Shown: positions 8,746 through 18,396 of the stretch, piece by piece
How the letters are laid out: each line of letters opens with the position of its first letter
Position numbering within the stretch: the first letter of the stretch is position 1
NCBI GenBank assembly: GCA_016722945.1
Contig: JAEQMT010000010.1
Span: 761,765 to 825,764, forward strand
Direction of reading: 5' to 3'
DNA length: 64,000 nt
Source of the DNA: Desulfofustis sp. PB-SRB1
Lineage (GTDB): Bacteria; Desulfobacterota; Desulfobulbia; Desulfobulbales; Desulfocapsaceae
Notes under the pieces: model-generated
Seen by the model: only the letters and a program-made list of their open reading frames with translations
Told to the model about the DNA's origin: nothing
Database searches by the model: none
Position numbers and translations under genes: made by a program

Positions 8746-9050
8746 CGCATTAAATATCCAATTCTCACTACTTGCCCCACTATAGTAACATTTACTGAAC
8801 CATTTTTTTTCGGCTGCGCGCGCTTGAAGCAGAGGACCGAAATAACACCGAATCAAAGTAGATTGTATCTGAGTCTCTGATCGGCGAGTTGCAAAATATC
8901 TGTATTATACCACCTTTCCTTGACCTTAACGTGCGCACCGGCATAAACTCAATTGACAAATCACTGCGATAAACTGCGCAATAACAAGTCATAGCATCAT
9001 CCAATAATCAATATAAAGCGCTGTCGTTACATCATAGAGATGTGCATGAG

Positions 9051-9085
9051 CCGGGCCGGATCTAAATCCGGCCGGGTATTTTCCA
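9051..9085 (+). terminator. Hairpin in the rho leader (possible attenuator)
   Basis: Two arms, CCGGGCCGGAT and ATCCGGCCGGG, pair at 10 of 11 positions around a 4-base loop and are followed by TATTTTCC. This has the shape of an intrinsic terminator with a weak T-run. It lies about 100 bases before the rho start, so it could end a small leader RNA or attenuate rho expression. Function is inference. Confidence 0.5.
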
Positions 9086-9179
9086 TCAAGCGGTGTTTTC
9101 AGCCGCCGTCCGCGTACGGGTAGCGGCAGGTGAAAGACACCTAACCGTCGCACCTGCTTCAGAGGAGAACTCTTTTGTT

Positions 9180-10430
9180 ATGAATTTAGCGGAACTCAAG
9201 TTGAAGAAAATTGAGGAACTGGTGAAGCTTGCCCGCGAACTGAACGTTGAAGGGTTCAGCGGCATGCGTAAACAGGAACTCATTTTTGCGATCCTGCAAG
9301 CGCAGGCAAGCAATGGCGGCAAGTTGCGCGGCAACGGTGTTCTTGAAATCTTACCTGACGGCTTTGGCTTTCTGCGGGCACCGGATTACAATTATCTTCC
9401 CGGGCCGGACGATATCTATGTCTCACCTTCGCAGATTCGCAGACTTAACCTGAGTACCGGTGACGTCATTGACGGCTTTGTCCGGTCGCCCAAGGAGAGC
9501 GAGCGTTATTTAGCCCTGCTCAAGGTGGAGTCGGTAAATTTCGATCCCCCCGAGGCGGTCAAACAGAAAACTCTTTTCGGCAATCTGACCCCGCTCCATC
9601 CCGAGGAAAAATTTGTCCTGGAGTGGCAGCCGAAAGACTATTCCATGCGCATCATCGATATGTTCGCGCCGATCGGTAAAGGCCAGCGCGGATTGATCGT
9701 AGCCCCTCCCCGAACCGGGAAAACGGTGCTCATGCAGAAAATAGCCAATTCAATCGTGCACAATCATAAAGAGACCTATCTCATTGTGCTGCTGATTGAC
9801 GAAAGACCCGAAGAGGTGACCGAAATGCAGCGCAGTGTAGCGGAGGCGGAAGTAGTCAGCTCCACCTTTGACGAGCCCCCGCAGCGCCATATCCAGGTGG
9901 CCGAGATGGTTATTGAAAAGGCCAAACGACTGGTGGAGCACAAAAAAGACGTGATCATCCTGCTTGACAGCATTACCCGGCTTGCCCGTGCCTACAACAC
10001 GGTAACGCCGGCCAGTGGAAAAATCCTCTCCGGTGGCGTCGAGGCCAACGCCCTGCATCGGCCCAAAAGGTTTTTCGGTGCCGCCCGAAACATTGAAGAG
10101 GGTGGCAGTCTCAGCATTCTCGCAACGGCACTGATCGAGACCGGTTCGAAGATGGACGAGGTTATTTTTGAAGAATTCAAGGGAACCGGCAATATGGAAT
10201 TGATCCTGGACCGGAAGATGGCCGATAAACGGATTTTTCCAGCCATCGATATTAAGCGCTCGGGTACCAGGAAGGAAGATCTGCTCCTGGAACCCGCGGT
10301 GCTAAACAGGGTGTGGATTCTGCGGAAGCTGCTTGCGGCGATGAATCCCGCCGACAGCATGGAGTTTTTGCTCGACAAATTGAAACAGCACAAGACGAAC
10401 ATCGATTTTCTCGATGCCATGAATGGTTGA
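9180..10430 (+). CDS. rho: Transcription termination factor Rho
   Basis: Hexameric RNA-dependent ATPase that ends transcription. N-terminal helical and cold-shock-like RNA-binding domains (residues 1-130; [29 protein letters not shown] is the RNP-bearing region, quoted in part as [14 protein letters not shown]), then the ATPase domain with Walker A APPRTGKT (about 175-182) and [11 protein letters not shown]. The ATG at 9180 follows AGAGGAG and gives 416 residues, the family standard; a longer frame opens at 9093. The gene has its own long leader, as rho does in several bacteria where it regulates itself. Confidence 0.97.
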   Translation: MNLAELKLKKIEELVKLARELNVEGFSGMRKQELIFAILQAQASNGGKLRGNGVLEILPDGFGFLRAPDYNYLPGPDDIYVSPSQIRRLNLSTGDVIDGFVRSPKESERYLALLKVESVNFDPPEAVKQKTLFGNLTPLHPEEKFVLEWQPKDYSMRIIDMFAPIGKGQRGLIVAPPRTGKTVLMQKIANSIVHNHKETYLIVLLIDERPEEVTEMQRSVAEAEVVSSTFDEPPQRHIQVAEMVIEKAKRLVEHKKDVIILLDSITRLARAYNTVTPASGKILSGGVEANALHRPKRFFGAARNIEEGGSLSILATALIETGSKMDEVIFEEFKGTGNMELILDRKMADKRIFPAIDIKRSGTRKEDLLLEPAVLNRVWILRKLLAAMNPADSMEFLLDKLKQHKTNIDFLDAMNG

Positions 10431-10448
10431 TGCGAGACTATCATTTGC

Positions 10449-10477
10449 TTGTGGATACCGAAATCTTATTGTATAGA
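10449..10477 (+). promoter_or_regulatory. Candidate rpmE promoter
   Basis: TTGTGG (10449-10454) and TATAGA (10472-10477) are separated by 17 bases and lie about 50 bases before the rpmE ATG, directly after the rho stop. Both hexamers are partial matches. It would give rpmE a promoter independent of rho. Confidence 0.4.
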
Positions 10478-10525
10478 ATTATGTTTTCTTAGGACATAAC
10501 GAAATAATTAACCGAGGAGCTATGT

Positions 10526-10747
10526 ATGAAACCAGATACTCACCCCGACTTTCATAAGATAACCGCCGAGTGCGCCTGCGGTAATACCGTTGAAATCGGC
10601 ACGGTGCTGAAGGACTTGAAAGTGGAAATCTGCTCCGCCTGTCACCCCTTTTTCACTGGAAAGCAGAAATTGGTTGATACAGCCGGTCGTATCGAGAAGT
10701 TTAGACGCCGCTATGCAAAGCATTACGAGGAAAAAGGCGCTAAATAA
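10526..10747 (+). CDS. rpmE: 50S ribosomal protein L31 (zinc-binding form)
   Basis: Small ribosomal protein of 73 residues. Zinc-ribbon cysteines are present (CACG near the N-terminus and [10 protein letters not shown]), so this is the zinc-containing (C+) type rather than the zinc-free paralogue used in zinc starvation. The ribosome site gagg precedes the ATG. It stands between rho and prfA, a common arrangement, and is followed by a good terminator. Confidence 0.95.
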   Translation: MKPDTHPDFHKITAECACGNTVEIGTVLKDLKVEICSACHPFFTGKQKLVDTAGRIEKFRRRYAKHYEEKGAK

Positions 10748-10780
10748 GTCAGGCCGGGATTAGGTTTTGTCCCGATGAAC

Positions 10781-10816
10781 ATCCGCGATGATCGTCTCGA
10801 TTATCGCGGATTTTTT
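10781..10816 (+). terminator. Rho-independent terminator after rpmE
   Basis: A 9-bp perfect stem, ATCCGCGAT / ATCGCGGAT, with a 13-base loop, runs directly into six T residues. This is the clearest intrinsic terminator of the window. prfA begins 17 bases later, so some read-through or a promoter overlapping the terminator must supply prfA transcription. Confidence 0.75.
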
Positions 10817-10832
10817 AATCCGGTAACGCCCC

Positions 10833-11927
10833 ATGTCTTTATCGCTTGATAAATTTGCCGACGTACCCAACCGGCTTGCCGTCATGGAGGATCGCCTTGC
10901 CGATCCCGAATTGATCAGCAACCAGAAGGAGTACCAGCGCCTTGCCAAGGATCACGCCCAGTTGGTGCGGCTCAATGCCCTGCTCAGTGAACACAATAAG
11001 CTGAACCGGCAACTTGCCGATAACCGTTCTCTGCTTAATGATGATAATGAAGATCCGGAGCTGAGGGAGCTTGCCGGGCTGGAAGTGGAGCAGCTTTTAG
11101 AAAAGCTGGAAGAGCTCGATCAGCGCATTGAGCTCTTTTTGCTGCCCAAAGACCCTAACGATGAGAAAAATATCCTCCTGGAAATCAGGGCGGGTACCGG
11201 TGGCGATGAGGCGGCCTTGTTCGTTGGCGATCTCTTCAGGATGTACTCCCGGTATGCCGAAATAATGGGCTGGAAGGTCGATATCATGTCGTCCAGTCCG
11301 CTTGGCATCGGCGGTTTCAAGGAAATCATCGCGCAAATCAGCGGTGACATGGTGTATTCAAAGCTGAAATTTGAGAGTGGTGTACATCGTGTGCAGCGTG
11401 TGCCTGAAACTGAGACCCAAGGACGGGTGCACACCTCGGCGGTGACCGTTGCGATTTTGCCGGAAGCTGAGGAGGTGGAGATTGAGATTGATCCCAATGA
11501 GCTGAAAATCGACGTCTACCGCTCTTCCGGGCCGGGCGGTCAGAGTGTCAATACCACTGATTCCGCGGTGCGTGTCACCCATCTGCCCACCGGTATCGTG
11601 GTTACCTGTCAGGATGAGAAATCTCAGCATAAAAACAAGGCCAAAGCGCTCACCGTTCTCAGGGCACGGCTGCTGGATCGGCTGGAACAGGAACAGCACG
11701 AGCGAATTTCCCAGGATCGCAAAAGCCAGGTTGGCAGCGGCGACCGCAGTGAGCGCATCCGTACGTATAACTTTCCGCAGGGACGATTGACCGATCATCG
11801 TATCAATCTCACCCTTTACAAGCTGGAGGCGATTACCGGCGGCAAGCTTGACGAGGTTATTGAACCGCTTATCACTCACGATCAGGCGCTGCGTCTACAG
11901 TTGATCAACGAGGAGCAATTTCAGTAG
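10833..11927 (+). CDS. prfA: Peptide chain release factor 1
   Basis: Recognises UAA and UAG stop codons and triggers peptide release. GGQ at residues 235-237 ([10 protein letters not shown]) contacts the peptidyl-transferase centre. The stop-codon motif is PET at 191-193, of the P-x-T type that marks RF1 rather than the SPF of RF2. Length of 364 residues is normal. prmC, the enzyme that methylates the GGQ glutamine, follows 162 bases downstream, a classic pair. Confidence 0.96.
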   Translation: MSLSLDKFADVPNRLAVMEDRLADPELISNQKEYQRLAKDHAQLVRLNALLSEHNKLNRQLADNRSLLNDDNEDPELRELAGLEVEQLLEKLEELDQRIELFLLPKDPNDEKNILLEIRAGTGGDEAALFVGDLFRMYSRYAEIMGWKVDIMSSSPLGIGGFKEIIAQISGDMVYSKLKFESGVHRVQRVPETETQGRVHTSAVTVAILPEAEEVEIEIDPNELKIDVYRSSGPGGQSVNTTDSAVRVTHLPTGIVVTCQDEKSQHKNKAKALTVLRARLLDRLEQEQHERISQDRKSQVGSGDRSERIRTYNFPQGRLTDHRINLTLYKLEAITGGKLDEVIEPLITHDQALRLQLINEEQFQ

Positions 11928-12089
11928 GCTGGTGCAAAGACCCCCATGTTTCCTGAACCCGGTCATCGGGTGATATTTTTCGTTGTTTTCGGGGCAAATC
12001 TTTTGGATGATCTGAGTCTTGTCCGAGGACTGTGATTTGTTGAATACGCAGGGAGCGAAATCTGCTTGTCTTGCTGACGAGGGGTTACC

Positions 12090-12944
12090 TTGACCGTTAC
12101 CGACGCGCTGGCGGCGGCAGCCCGGGAGCTTGGTGCAAACGGTGTAACAGGTGCGCAACGAGACGCCGAACTGCTGCTTGCCCACATCCTCAATACATCA
12201 GTTTCTCACCTGTATCTCCATCGGGAAAGAGCGGTGGGAGTCGAAGAACTGATAAAATTCGCAACTCTTGTCCAGCGGCGCAGCCGGCGCGAGCCACTGG
12301 CGTATATTCTGGGCGAATGGGAATTCTGGTCGCTGCCGTTTACCGTGACCCCTGATGTCCTGATTCCACGTCCGGAAACGGAGTTTCTGCTCGAGTTGGT
12401 GTTTAAGCGGGCAGATCCGAAGAATTTTCGCATCTGCCTTGATCTGTGCTGCGGCAGCGGTGTTATCGGTATTGTCATTGCCCGCCAGATGGCTCTGCCG
12501 GTAATCGGAGTGGACATATCGCGAACTGCCCTTGAGGTCGCCCGCCATAATGCGGTGCGCCACGAGGTGGATGAACTGGTGAGCTTTGTTCAGGCCGATG
12601 CAGGTTCATGTTTTGGCGCCCGCTCTGAAATTTCTCTTATCGTTGCTAATCCTCCCTATGTGACCTTGGCTGAATGGAATGAGCTGGCGCCGGAAATTAC
12701 CAGTTACGAGCCTTCCCAGGCACTTTTCGGCGGTGCCAGCGGTATGACGGTAATTGAACGGGTAGTAGAGGCGGCGGATGCGCTGCTGGCTCCGGGCGGT
12801 GAACTGTTTATGGAAATCGGCGCCGAACAGGCAGATCAGGTGCTTCAGCTCTGTGCCTCCACCTGGCCCGATTTCACCTGTGATCGGTTCATAGAGCAGG
12901 ATTATGCGGGCAGGGATCGGGTGCTCCATGTCCGGCGAACATAA
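12090..12944 (+). CDS. prmC: Release factor glutamine methyltransferase
   Basis: SAM-dependent enzyme that methylates the glutamine of the release-factor GGQ motif. The SAM-binding region [15 protein letters not shown] (about 117-131) and the diagnostic substrate motif NPPY (187-190) are present, with the N-terminal helical domain and [15 protein letters not shown] before them. The start is TTG at 12090, preceded by gacgagggg; no ATG gives a better fit. Length is 284 residues. It lies between prfA and murA, with murA starting 11 bases after its stop. Confidence 0.93.
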   Translation: MTVTDALAAAARELGANGVTGAQRDAELLLAHILNTSVSHLYLHRERAVGVEELIKFATLVQRRSRREPLAYILGEWEFWSLPFTVTPDVLIPRPETEFLLELVFKRADPKNFRICLDLCCGSGVIGIVIARQMALPVIGVDISRTALEVARHNAVRHEVDELVSFVQADAGSCFGARSEISLIVANPPYVTLAEWNELAPEITSYEPSQALFGGASGMTVIERVVEAADALLAPGGELFMEIGAEQADQVLQLCASTWPDFTCDRFIEQDYAGRDRVLHVRRT

Positions 12945-12955
12945 GGTGGAATGCT

Positions 12956-14230
12956 ATGGATAAACTGATAATCGAGGGCGGACGACCTCTTCACGGCGAG
13001 GTTTGCATCAGCGGCGCCAAAAACGCTGCATTGCCGATTATAGCCGCGACCCTGCTGACCGGCGGTGAGCATGTGCTGACCAATGTGCCGGATCTGCGGG
13101 ATACCCGCACCATGCTGTCATTGCTGGCTGAAATGGGTGTTCGGCATCGACGCGACGGTTCGACCCTCTCTATCGATTCCAGCGATATCACTGAAGCCGA
13201 GGTATCCTACGACCTGGTTAAAACCATGCGTGCCTCGGTGCTGGTACTGGGACCGCTGCTTGCCCGGCTGGGTCGTGCCAAGGTGTCATTACCCGGCGGC
13301 TGTGCCATCGGCGCTCGACCGATAAATTTTCACATTTCAGGTTTTCAGCGGCTTGGCGTGACCTGTCGCCTGGAGCATGGGTATGTAGAGGCCTTTGCGG
13401 CTGGGAGGCTACAAGGAAATTCCGTCTATTTCGATATTCCCTCGGTTACCGGAACCGAAAACATCCTCATGGCGGCCGTCCTGGCGGAAGGTGATACCAT
13501 TATCAAAAATGCCGCCCGCGAACCGGAAGTAACCAATCTCGTTGATACCCTCACCGCCATGGGGGCGAGCATCGAGGGGCGTGGCACTGCCGAGTTAATC
13601 GTTCATGGTGTGGATCGGCTCCATCCGGCTTCGGTTGCGATTATCGCCGATCGTATCGAGGCGGGAACCTATCTCATCGCGGCTGCCGCCACCGGCGGCG
13701 AAGTTGTGGTGAGCGGGTGTCGTCCCGATCATTTGCCCGCTTTGCTGGAGAAATTGGCGGAGGTAGGAGTAGATATTGTAACCGTTGACAACCACGTCAC
13801 CGTCCGTGCCGACCCGATCAGCCGTGCCCGTTTAAAAGGGGTAGATATTAAAACCATGCCGTATCCGGGCTATCCCACTGACCTGCAGGCGCAGATCATG
13901 AGTTTGATGTGTCTCTGTGATGGTATGAGTGTCATCAAAGAGACGATCTTTGAGAACCGCTTCATGCACGTTGCCGAGCTACGCCGATTGGGCGCCGATA
14001 TCCGTATTGAGGGAAACACCGCCGCGGTACGAGGGCTCGGTCCGGGGGGGTTTAACGGTGCCCGGGTCATGGCCACTGATTTACGGGCCAGTTCCAGCCT
14101 GGTGATTGGCGGCCTGGCGGCGGCTGGACGCACCGAGATATCTAGGATTTATCATCTGGAACGGGGGTATGAGAACCTGGTGGAAAAATTATGTGCGGTG
14201 GGGGCCCGGGTGTGGAAAGAAACCGATTGA
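12956..14230 (+). CDS. murA: UDP-N-acetylglucosamine 1-carboxyvinyltransferase
   Basis: Commits UDP-GlcNAc to peptidoglycan synthesis by adding enolpyruvate from PEP. Residues K22 and N23 in SGAKN and the catalytic cysteine C116 in [11 protein letters not shown] are in place; presence of the cysteine predicts fosfomycin sensitivity in the usual way. Length of 424 residues is standard. RAS-type loops [16 protein letters not shown] and the closing [12 protein letters not shown] also match. It is the last gene of the + strand block before the converging sensor kinase gene. Confidence 0.97.
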   Translation: MDKLIIEGGRPLHGEVCISGAKNAALPIIAATLLTGGEHVLTNVPDLRDTRTMLSLLAEMGVRHRRDGSTLSIDSSDITEAEVSYDLVKTMRASVLVLGPLLARLGRAKVSLPGGCAIGARPINFHISGFQRLGVTCRLEHGYVEAFAAGRLQGNSVYFDIPSVTGTENILMAAVLAEGDTIIKNAAREPEVTNLVDTLTAMGASIEGRGTAELIVHGVDRLHPASVAIIADRIEAGTYLIAAAATGGEVVVSGCRPDHLPALLEKLAEVGVDIVTVDNHVTVRADPISRARLKGVDIKTMPYPGYPTDLQAQIMSLMCLCDGMSVIKETIFENRFMHVAELRRLGADIRIEGNTAAVRGLGPGGFNGARVMATDLRASSSLVIGGLAAAGRTEISRIYHLERGYENLVEKLCAVGARVWKETD

Positions 14231-14240
14231 TCAGGTGCGT

Positions 14241-15944
14241 CTATGTCTCCGGGTAAGGTAGGGTTATCCTGAAGCAGGCGCCGCCTAGTTGGGGTTCGTT
14301 GCTGACGGTGATTGTACCGCCGTGTGCCTCCACTTTTTGCTTCACGATGGCAAGGCCCAGGCCGGTGCCGTCCGGACGGGTGGTGTAAAACGGCTCAAAA
14401 ATCTTATATTCGTGCCCCGCCTCAACTCCAGGCCCGTTGTCGCAGACGGTGATGATGCTTTCGGTTTGTCCGGAAGGCAGCCTTCTGTCTCGCGCCTGGA
14501 TGGTGATCTCTTTGTCCTGCGCCGGTGCCATCGCCATACCATTATAGATAAGATGAGAGATGATGGTATATATCTGTTTTTCATCCGCACAAATCCGAAA
14601 ATTCGGTTCCATATCAATACAGAAGCGACACGAAATCGGCCAGCCGGGGTCAGCGGCACAGACCTGAAGTACATCTTGCAGACATGATTTGAGCATAAAC
14701 CATTTCCGGTCGATGGAATCAGGTCTGGCAAAACTTAAAAAATCGCCGATCTTTCTGACAAGTCGATCTGATTCGCGCAAGATGATGGTGGTCAGCTCAT
14801 GATTTTGCCGGCTGACGACATCGCTTTTGGAAAAATCCTGAATAAGGAGTTGGGCGGAACCTGAGATCGCGCTGAGTGGATTTTTAAAATCGTGGGCTAT
14901 GGAGGCACTCATCATACCGATGGCGGCGAGCTTTTCCGATTGGCGCATTTGCCGCTCCAGCCGTTCAACCTCACTGATATCACGGAGGGTAACAACCATT
15001 GTCTCTTCCTTCTGGTCATCAGTGAAATCAGGGTGCCGGCCGGGCCGCAGTGCGGCGCAGGAGTAGCCGATACGAATCTGAATGCCGTCCGGTCTGAGAA
15101 AATCGCAGACGCTTCGCGGCTTATCTTCGGTGAGCTCACATGCCGGGAAAATGGTGTGATATTTTTTACCGATCATTTCGGCGAGTGTGATACCGGTTAT
15201 GCTCTCGATAGCCGGGTTGGCCGAGGTTATTTCATTGTGGTTATTGACCGTGATGATACCGGTGGAGATGGAGTTAAAGATCTTCTGGTGCAGTTCCGCC
15301 AGCCGGTTGAAGTCGTGGCGTGAACTGGTGAGCTCGGCAATCGTGCTTTTCAGGCGCAAACCGATGTACCCGCTGACGGTTGCCGCCAGAAAAAACATCA
15401 GGCCGTGAATCGCAAATTGATTTACCTTGAGAAAGCCGCTGGTGATCTCCATCTGGGGGCGCAGGTATCCAGGCAGGATAAAAAGATGTTCCAGCAGTAG
15501 AATTGCCCCGAAAAGCAGCGTCGCCGATGATGCGCCGACCAGGCCGCCTTTAAGCGGGAGCAGCAGACTACCGGTGATTATGGCAAAGAAAAAGACTGAA
15601 ATAAACGCTGACTGTGATCCTCCTGATAGATAGATAAGGGTGGCGGCAAACCCCACTTCAAGCAATATCTGGATAAAGCCGAATTTCCTGGTGTCGTAGA
15701 TTCCTCGGATAAAAATAACCGAAGAACCGATAACCGAGCCATACACCGCTATGACGAGCAAGGCAAAGATGCCGATGGGCACGGCGATGACGTTGAACCG
15801 CTCATCCTGAAAAAGAAAATCAGCGCCAAGAAGTACCGAGTAGAGAAACACCCGCAAGACCAGCATCCATAGAAACTGCTGCTGGAGGGTAGCGCTGCCG
15901 AACAGTTTTTGGGCAAGCGGGGTGTTATCTGAATCTGGTTGCAT
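14241..15944 (-). CDS. PAS-domain sensor histidine kinase (PilS-like)
   Basis: Inner-membrane sensor of 567 residues. About six hydrophobic segments lie between residues 25 and 196, followed by a PAS domain (about 222-325), a HisKA dimerisation helix with phospho-acceptor His351 in SIAHDFKNPLSAI, and a C-terminal ATPase with DNGPGVEAG and TTRPDGTGLGLAIVKQKVEA (here quoted as GTGLGLAIVKQK). It is the second gene of a unit whose first gene, 8 bases upstream, is its presumed partner regulator. The six-helix plus PAS layout resembles PilS, but no pilus genes are in the window, so the signal and target are unknown. Confidence 0.85.
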   Translation of the reverse strand: MQPDSDNTPLAQKLFGSATLQQQFLWMLVLRVFLYSVLLGADFLFQDERFNVIAVPIGIFALLVIAVYGSVIGSSVIFIRGIYDTRKFGFIQILLEVGFAATLIYLSGGSQSAFISVFFFAIITGSLLLPLKGGLVGASSATLLFGAILLLEHLFILPGYLRPQMEITSGFLKVNQFAIHGLMFFLAATVSGYIGLRLKSTIAELTSSRHDFNRLAELHQKIFNSISTGIITVNNHNEITSANPAIESITGITLAEMIGKKYHTIFPACELTEDKPRSVCDFLRPDGIQIRIGYSCAALRPGRHPDFTDDQKEETMVVTLRDISEVERLERQMRQSEKLAAIGMMSASIAHDFKNPLSAISGSAQLLIQDFSKSDVVSRQNHELTTIILRESDRLVRKIGDFLSFARPDSIDRKWFMLKSCLQDVLQVCAADPGWPISCRFCIDMEPNFRICADEKQIYTIISHLIYNGMAMAPAQDKEITIQARDRRLPSGQTESIITVCDNGPGVEAGHEYKIFEPFYTTRPDGTGLGLAIVKQKVEAHGGTITVSNEPQLGGACFRITLPYPET

Positions 15945-15952
15945 AAAAGAGA

Positions 15953-17326
15953 TTACATTCCATATTTTTTTGCTTTATAGCGCAGGGAACGAAAGCTCAC
16001 TTTCAGCATGTCGGCGGCTTTTGTCTTGGAATTGCCGGCCGCCTTCATGCCATGCTCGATACATTTTTTTTCAACCTCGCTTATAACCTCATCCAGACCG
16101 CGTTCGTAGAGTTCTTCCTTGCTGATTGCAACCAGCGTGTTTGAGGTGGAAGAAGCGGGGGTTGAGCTTTGCTGCCTGGCCGTCTGCGCAAGGGTAAGAT
16201 TTTCCGGTAAAATGATGTTTGACGATTCCAGCGCGACGCCTCGTTCGATAATGTTTTCCAACTCCCGGACGTTGCCGGGAAAGTCGTAATTCATCAGTAC
16301 TTCAAGTGCGTAGGAGGATATTTCGCGTACCTGTTTGTGGAGCTGGCTGGAATATTTGGCGAGGAAATGATCGATGAGCAGGGGGATATCTGATTTTCTC
16401 TCGCGCAGAGCGGGAACTCGTATCGGCACGACCGCCAGCCGATAGAAAAGGTCTTCTCTAAATCGGCCGTGGGCGATTTCTTCTTCGAGCACGCGGTTGG
16501 TGGCGGCGATGATACGGACATTGATGGGAATATGACGGGTGGCGCCCACCGGTTTGATTTCGCGCTCCTGCAGCACGCGCAGCAGCTTGGTTTGAATAAT
16601 CGGGGTGAGCTCGCCGATTTCGTCAAGAAACGCGGTGCCGTTATGGGCTTCCTGAAAAAGGCCGAGCTTGTCGCTGATGGCGCCGGTAAACGAACCCCGC
16701 ATGTGGCCGAAAAGTTCACTCTCCATCAGATCTTCGGGAATGGCGCTACAGGTGATGGGGATAAACGGTTTATCCTTTACCGTGCTCCTTTTATGAATGG
16801 CCTGTGCCACCAGTTCCTTGCCGGTGCCGGATTCGCCGTAAATCATGACGGTGGCCGGGGAAGGTGCAATCCGGGTAATCAGCTCAAATATTTTCTGCAT
16901 TTCCCGGCTTTCCCCGACAATCTCAGGAAAATCGTCGGCGTTCTGTTCCGGGGCGAAACGAGAAGGGGTCTGAGACGTGGCGTTTTTAATGACCGTCTTT
17001 ATTTCATCTACATTGAAGGGCTTTGAAATATAGTCATAAGCTCCGTTTTTCATGGCCTGTACGGCATCGTCCGGCGATGCGAAGGCCGTGATCATGATGA
17101 CCGGCAGAGAAGTGTTGCGTTGTTTTATCCTGTCCAGCAGTTCAAGCCCGCCCATGGTAGGCATGCGAATGTCGGTGATCACCAGATCAATTGCTTGATC
17201 GGCGATTGTCTTAAGCGCATCAGTACCGTTTGGCGCGGTATGCACCTTGTATCCTTCGCGAGTCAGCAGGATCTTGAGAAAATCCCGCATGCTTCGTTCG
17301 TCATCTACGACAAGAATAGAATCCAT
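15953..17326 (-). CDS. Sigma54-dependent response regulator (NtrC family, PilR-like)
   Basis: 457 residues in the NtrC layout: receiver domain with phospho-acceptor Asp52 (LVITDIRMP), central AAA+ domain with Walker A GESGTGKE and the sigma54-contact loop present as GSFTGA instead of the commoner GAFTGA, then a Fis-type helix-turn-helix (KTKAADMLKVSFRSLRYK). It activates RpoN promoters when phosphorylated, presumably by the kinase that follows. The serine in the loop also occurs in functional PilR-type regulators as I recall, so activity is likely kept. It diverges from tatC, with 164 bases between. Confidence 0.88.
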   Translation of the reverse strand: MDSILVVDDERSMRDFLKILLTREGYKVHTAPNGTDALKTIADQAIDLVITDIRMPTMGGLELLDRIKQRNTSLPVIMITAFASPDDAVQAMKNGAYDYISKPFNVDEIKTVIKNATSQTPSRFAPEQNADDFPEIVGESREMQKIFELITRIAPSPATVMIYGESGTGKELVAQAIHKRSTVKDKPFIPITCSAIPEDLMESELFGHMRGSFTGAISDKLGLFQEAHNGTAFLDEIGELTPIIQTKLLRVLQEREIKPVGATRHIPINVRIIAATNRVLEEEIAHGRFREDLFYRLAVVPIRVPALRERKSDIPLLIDHFLAKYSSQLHKQVREISSYALEVLMNYDFPGNVRELENIIERGVALESSNIILPENLTLAQTARQQSSTPASSTSNTLVAISKEELYERGLDEVISEVEKKCIEHGMKAAGNSKTKAADMLKVSFRSLRYKAKKYGM

Positions 17327-17490
17327 AGGCCGGAAATATTATGTTTATCCAAGGTATTTGGGTGATTCGATAGTGACGGTTCAATTAAGGGCTCCACAAT
17401 GTGTGGTGATTCAAAGCCGGCAATGTCGTTGCAAAATCCGTAAATGGGTGGTATGCACGCCCTCAACAATTATACACTATTGATCCCATT

Positions 17491-18254
17491 ATGTCCGAAC
17501 AGCCACACCAATTTGAAGAGCAGCCGCTCACCGAACATCTCCGGGAGTTGCGTTCCTGCCTGATCGTCAGTTTTGCCGCGGTTTTCGCTGGTTTTTGCCT
17601 CTCTTACCTGTTTATCCGGCCCATCGGCGCCTGGTTTTTCAAACCCCTCACCAGGGTCTTGCCGGAGGACTCAAGCCTTATATTTACCTCGTATCAGGAA
17701 GGCTTTTTTTTTATCTAAAACTCGCGCTGGTATGCGGTATTCTACTGGCCTCACCGGTCATTTTCCAGCAAATATGGCGATTTATCAGCCCGGGAATGTA
17801 TCGCCATGAAAAACGGGTGGTCATTCCCTTTTCCGTTGTTTCCACGGTTTTCTTTCTCAGCGGTACCGCCTTTGGTTATTTTATCGTATTCCCGCCCGCC
17901 TTCAAGTTTCTGGTGGGCTATTCCAATGAATATCTGATGTCGCTGCCGGCGGTAAGTGAATATTTTTCCCTTGCCACCAGGCTGCTTCTGGCCTTTGGCT
18001 TTATCTTTCAGATTCCGGTGCTGATGGTATTTCTTGCCCGGGTGGGACTGGTTTCCGTGTCATTTCTGAATCGGCATCGAAAATACGCCATCTTGATTAA
18101 TTTTATCATTGCGGCAATTCTTACCCCAACACCTGATGTGGTCAATCAGCTGATGATGGGAGTCCCGCTGCTGGTACTCTACGAGGTCAGCGTCATTGCC
18201 GTATGGTTTTTCGGGCGCAAGACGTTCACCGGTTTCTCCGTGAAAAACCCCTGA
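17491..18254 (+). pseudogene. tatC: Twin-arginine translocase subunit TatC, frame broken at a T9 run
   Basis: TatC is the six-helix membrane core that recognises twin-arginine signal peptides. The first frame encodes the N-terminus (PLTEHLRELRSCLIVS, first helix, then SYQEGFFF) and stops at 17718. The remaining part, from FYLKLALVCGILLASP to KTFTGFSVKNP, continues in another frame from about 17712 to 18254. The break coincides with nine consecutive T residues (17704-17712); ten would restore one frame. This is either a one-base error in the sequence, a recent mutation, or slippage-based expression. Apart from the break the protein is complete and well conserved, which argues against old decay. 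No tatA or tatB is nearby. Confidence 0.85.
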
Positions 18255-18396
18255 ACCGTGGCGAGAGGTGCCTGGATTTATGGGTGGCCGTGCATTATCT
18301 ATTGGCTATTGCCGCACCATCGCAGGGCCAGCTTTTCTTCGACACGCCTGATCGAAATGATAACCAGAAAACGGGTAACGCCGTTGGGAGGTTCGT

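Larger units (their letters stand above)
8266..9179. other. Gene-free region and rho leader
   Basis: About 900 bases with no credible coding frame. The left part holds a degenerate inverted-repeat element (8333-8493). The right part starts with an excellent sigma70-type promoter (8717-8745) and continues into rho, so about 430 bases would be transcribed as leader. Bases 8758-8802 are C-rich and poor in G, the composition Rho itself prefers for loading. A strong hairpin lies at 9051-9077. See the separate entries. Confidence 0.6.

Noticed and set aside
8792-9004. 70-codon - strand frame in the rho leader
   Set aside because: Low-complexity composition, no ribosome site, and the leader is better explained as non-coding RNA sequence.
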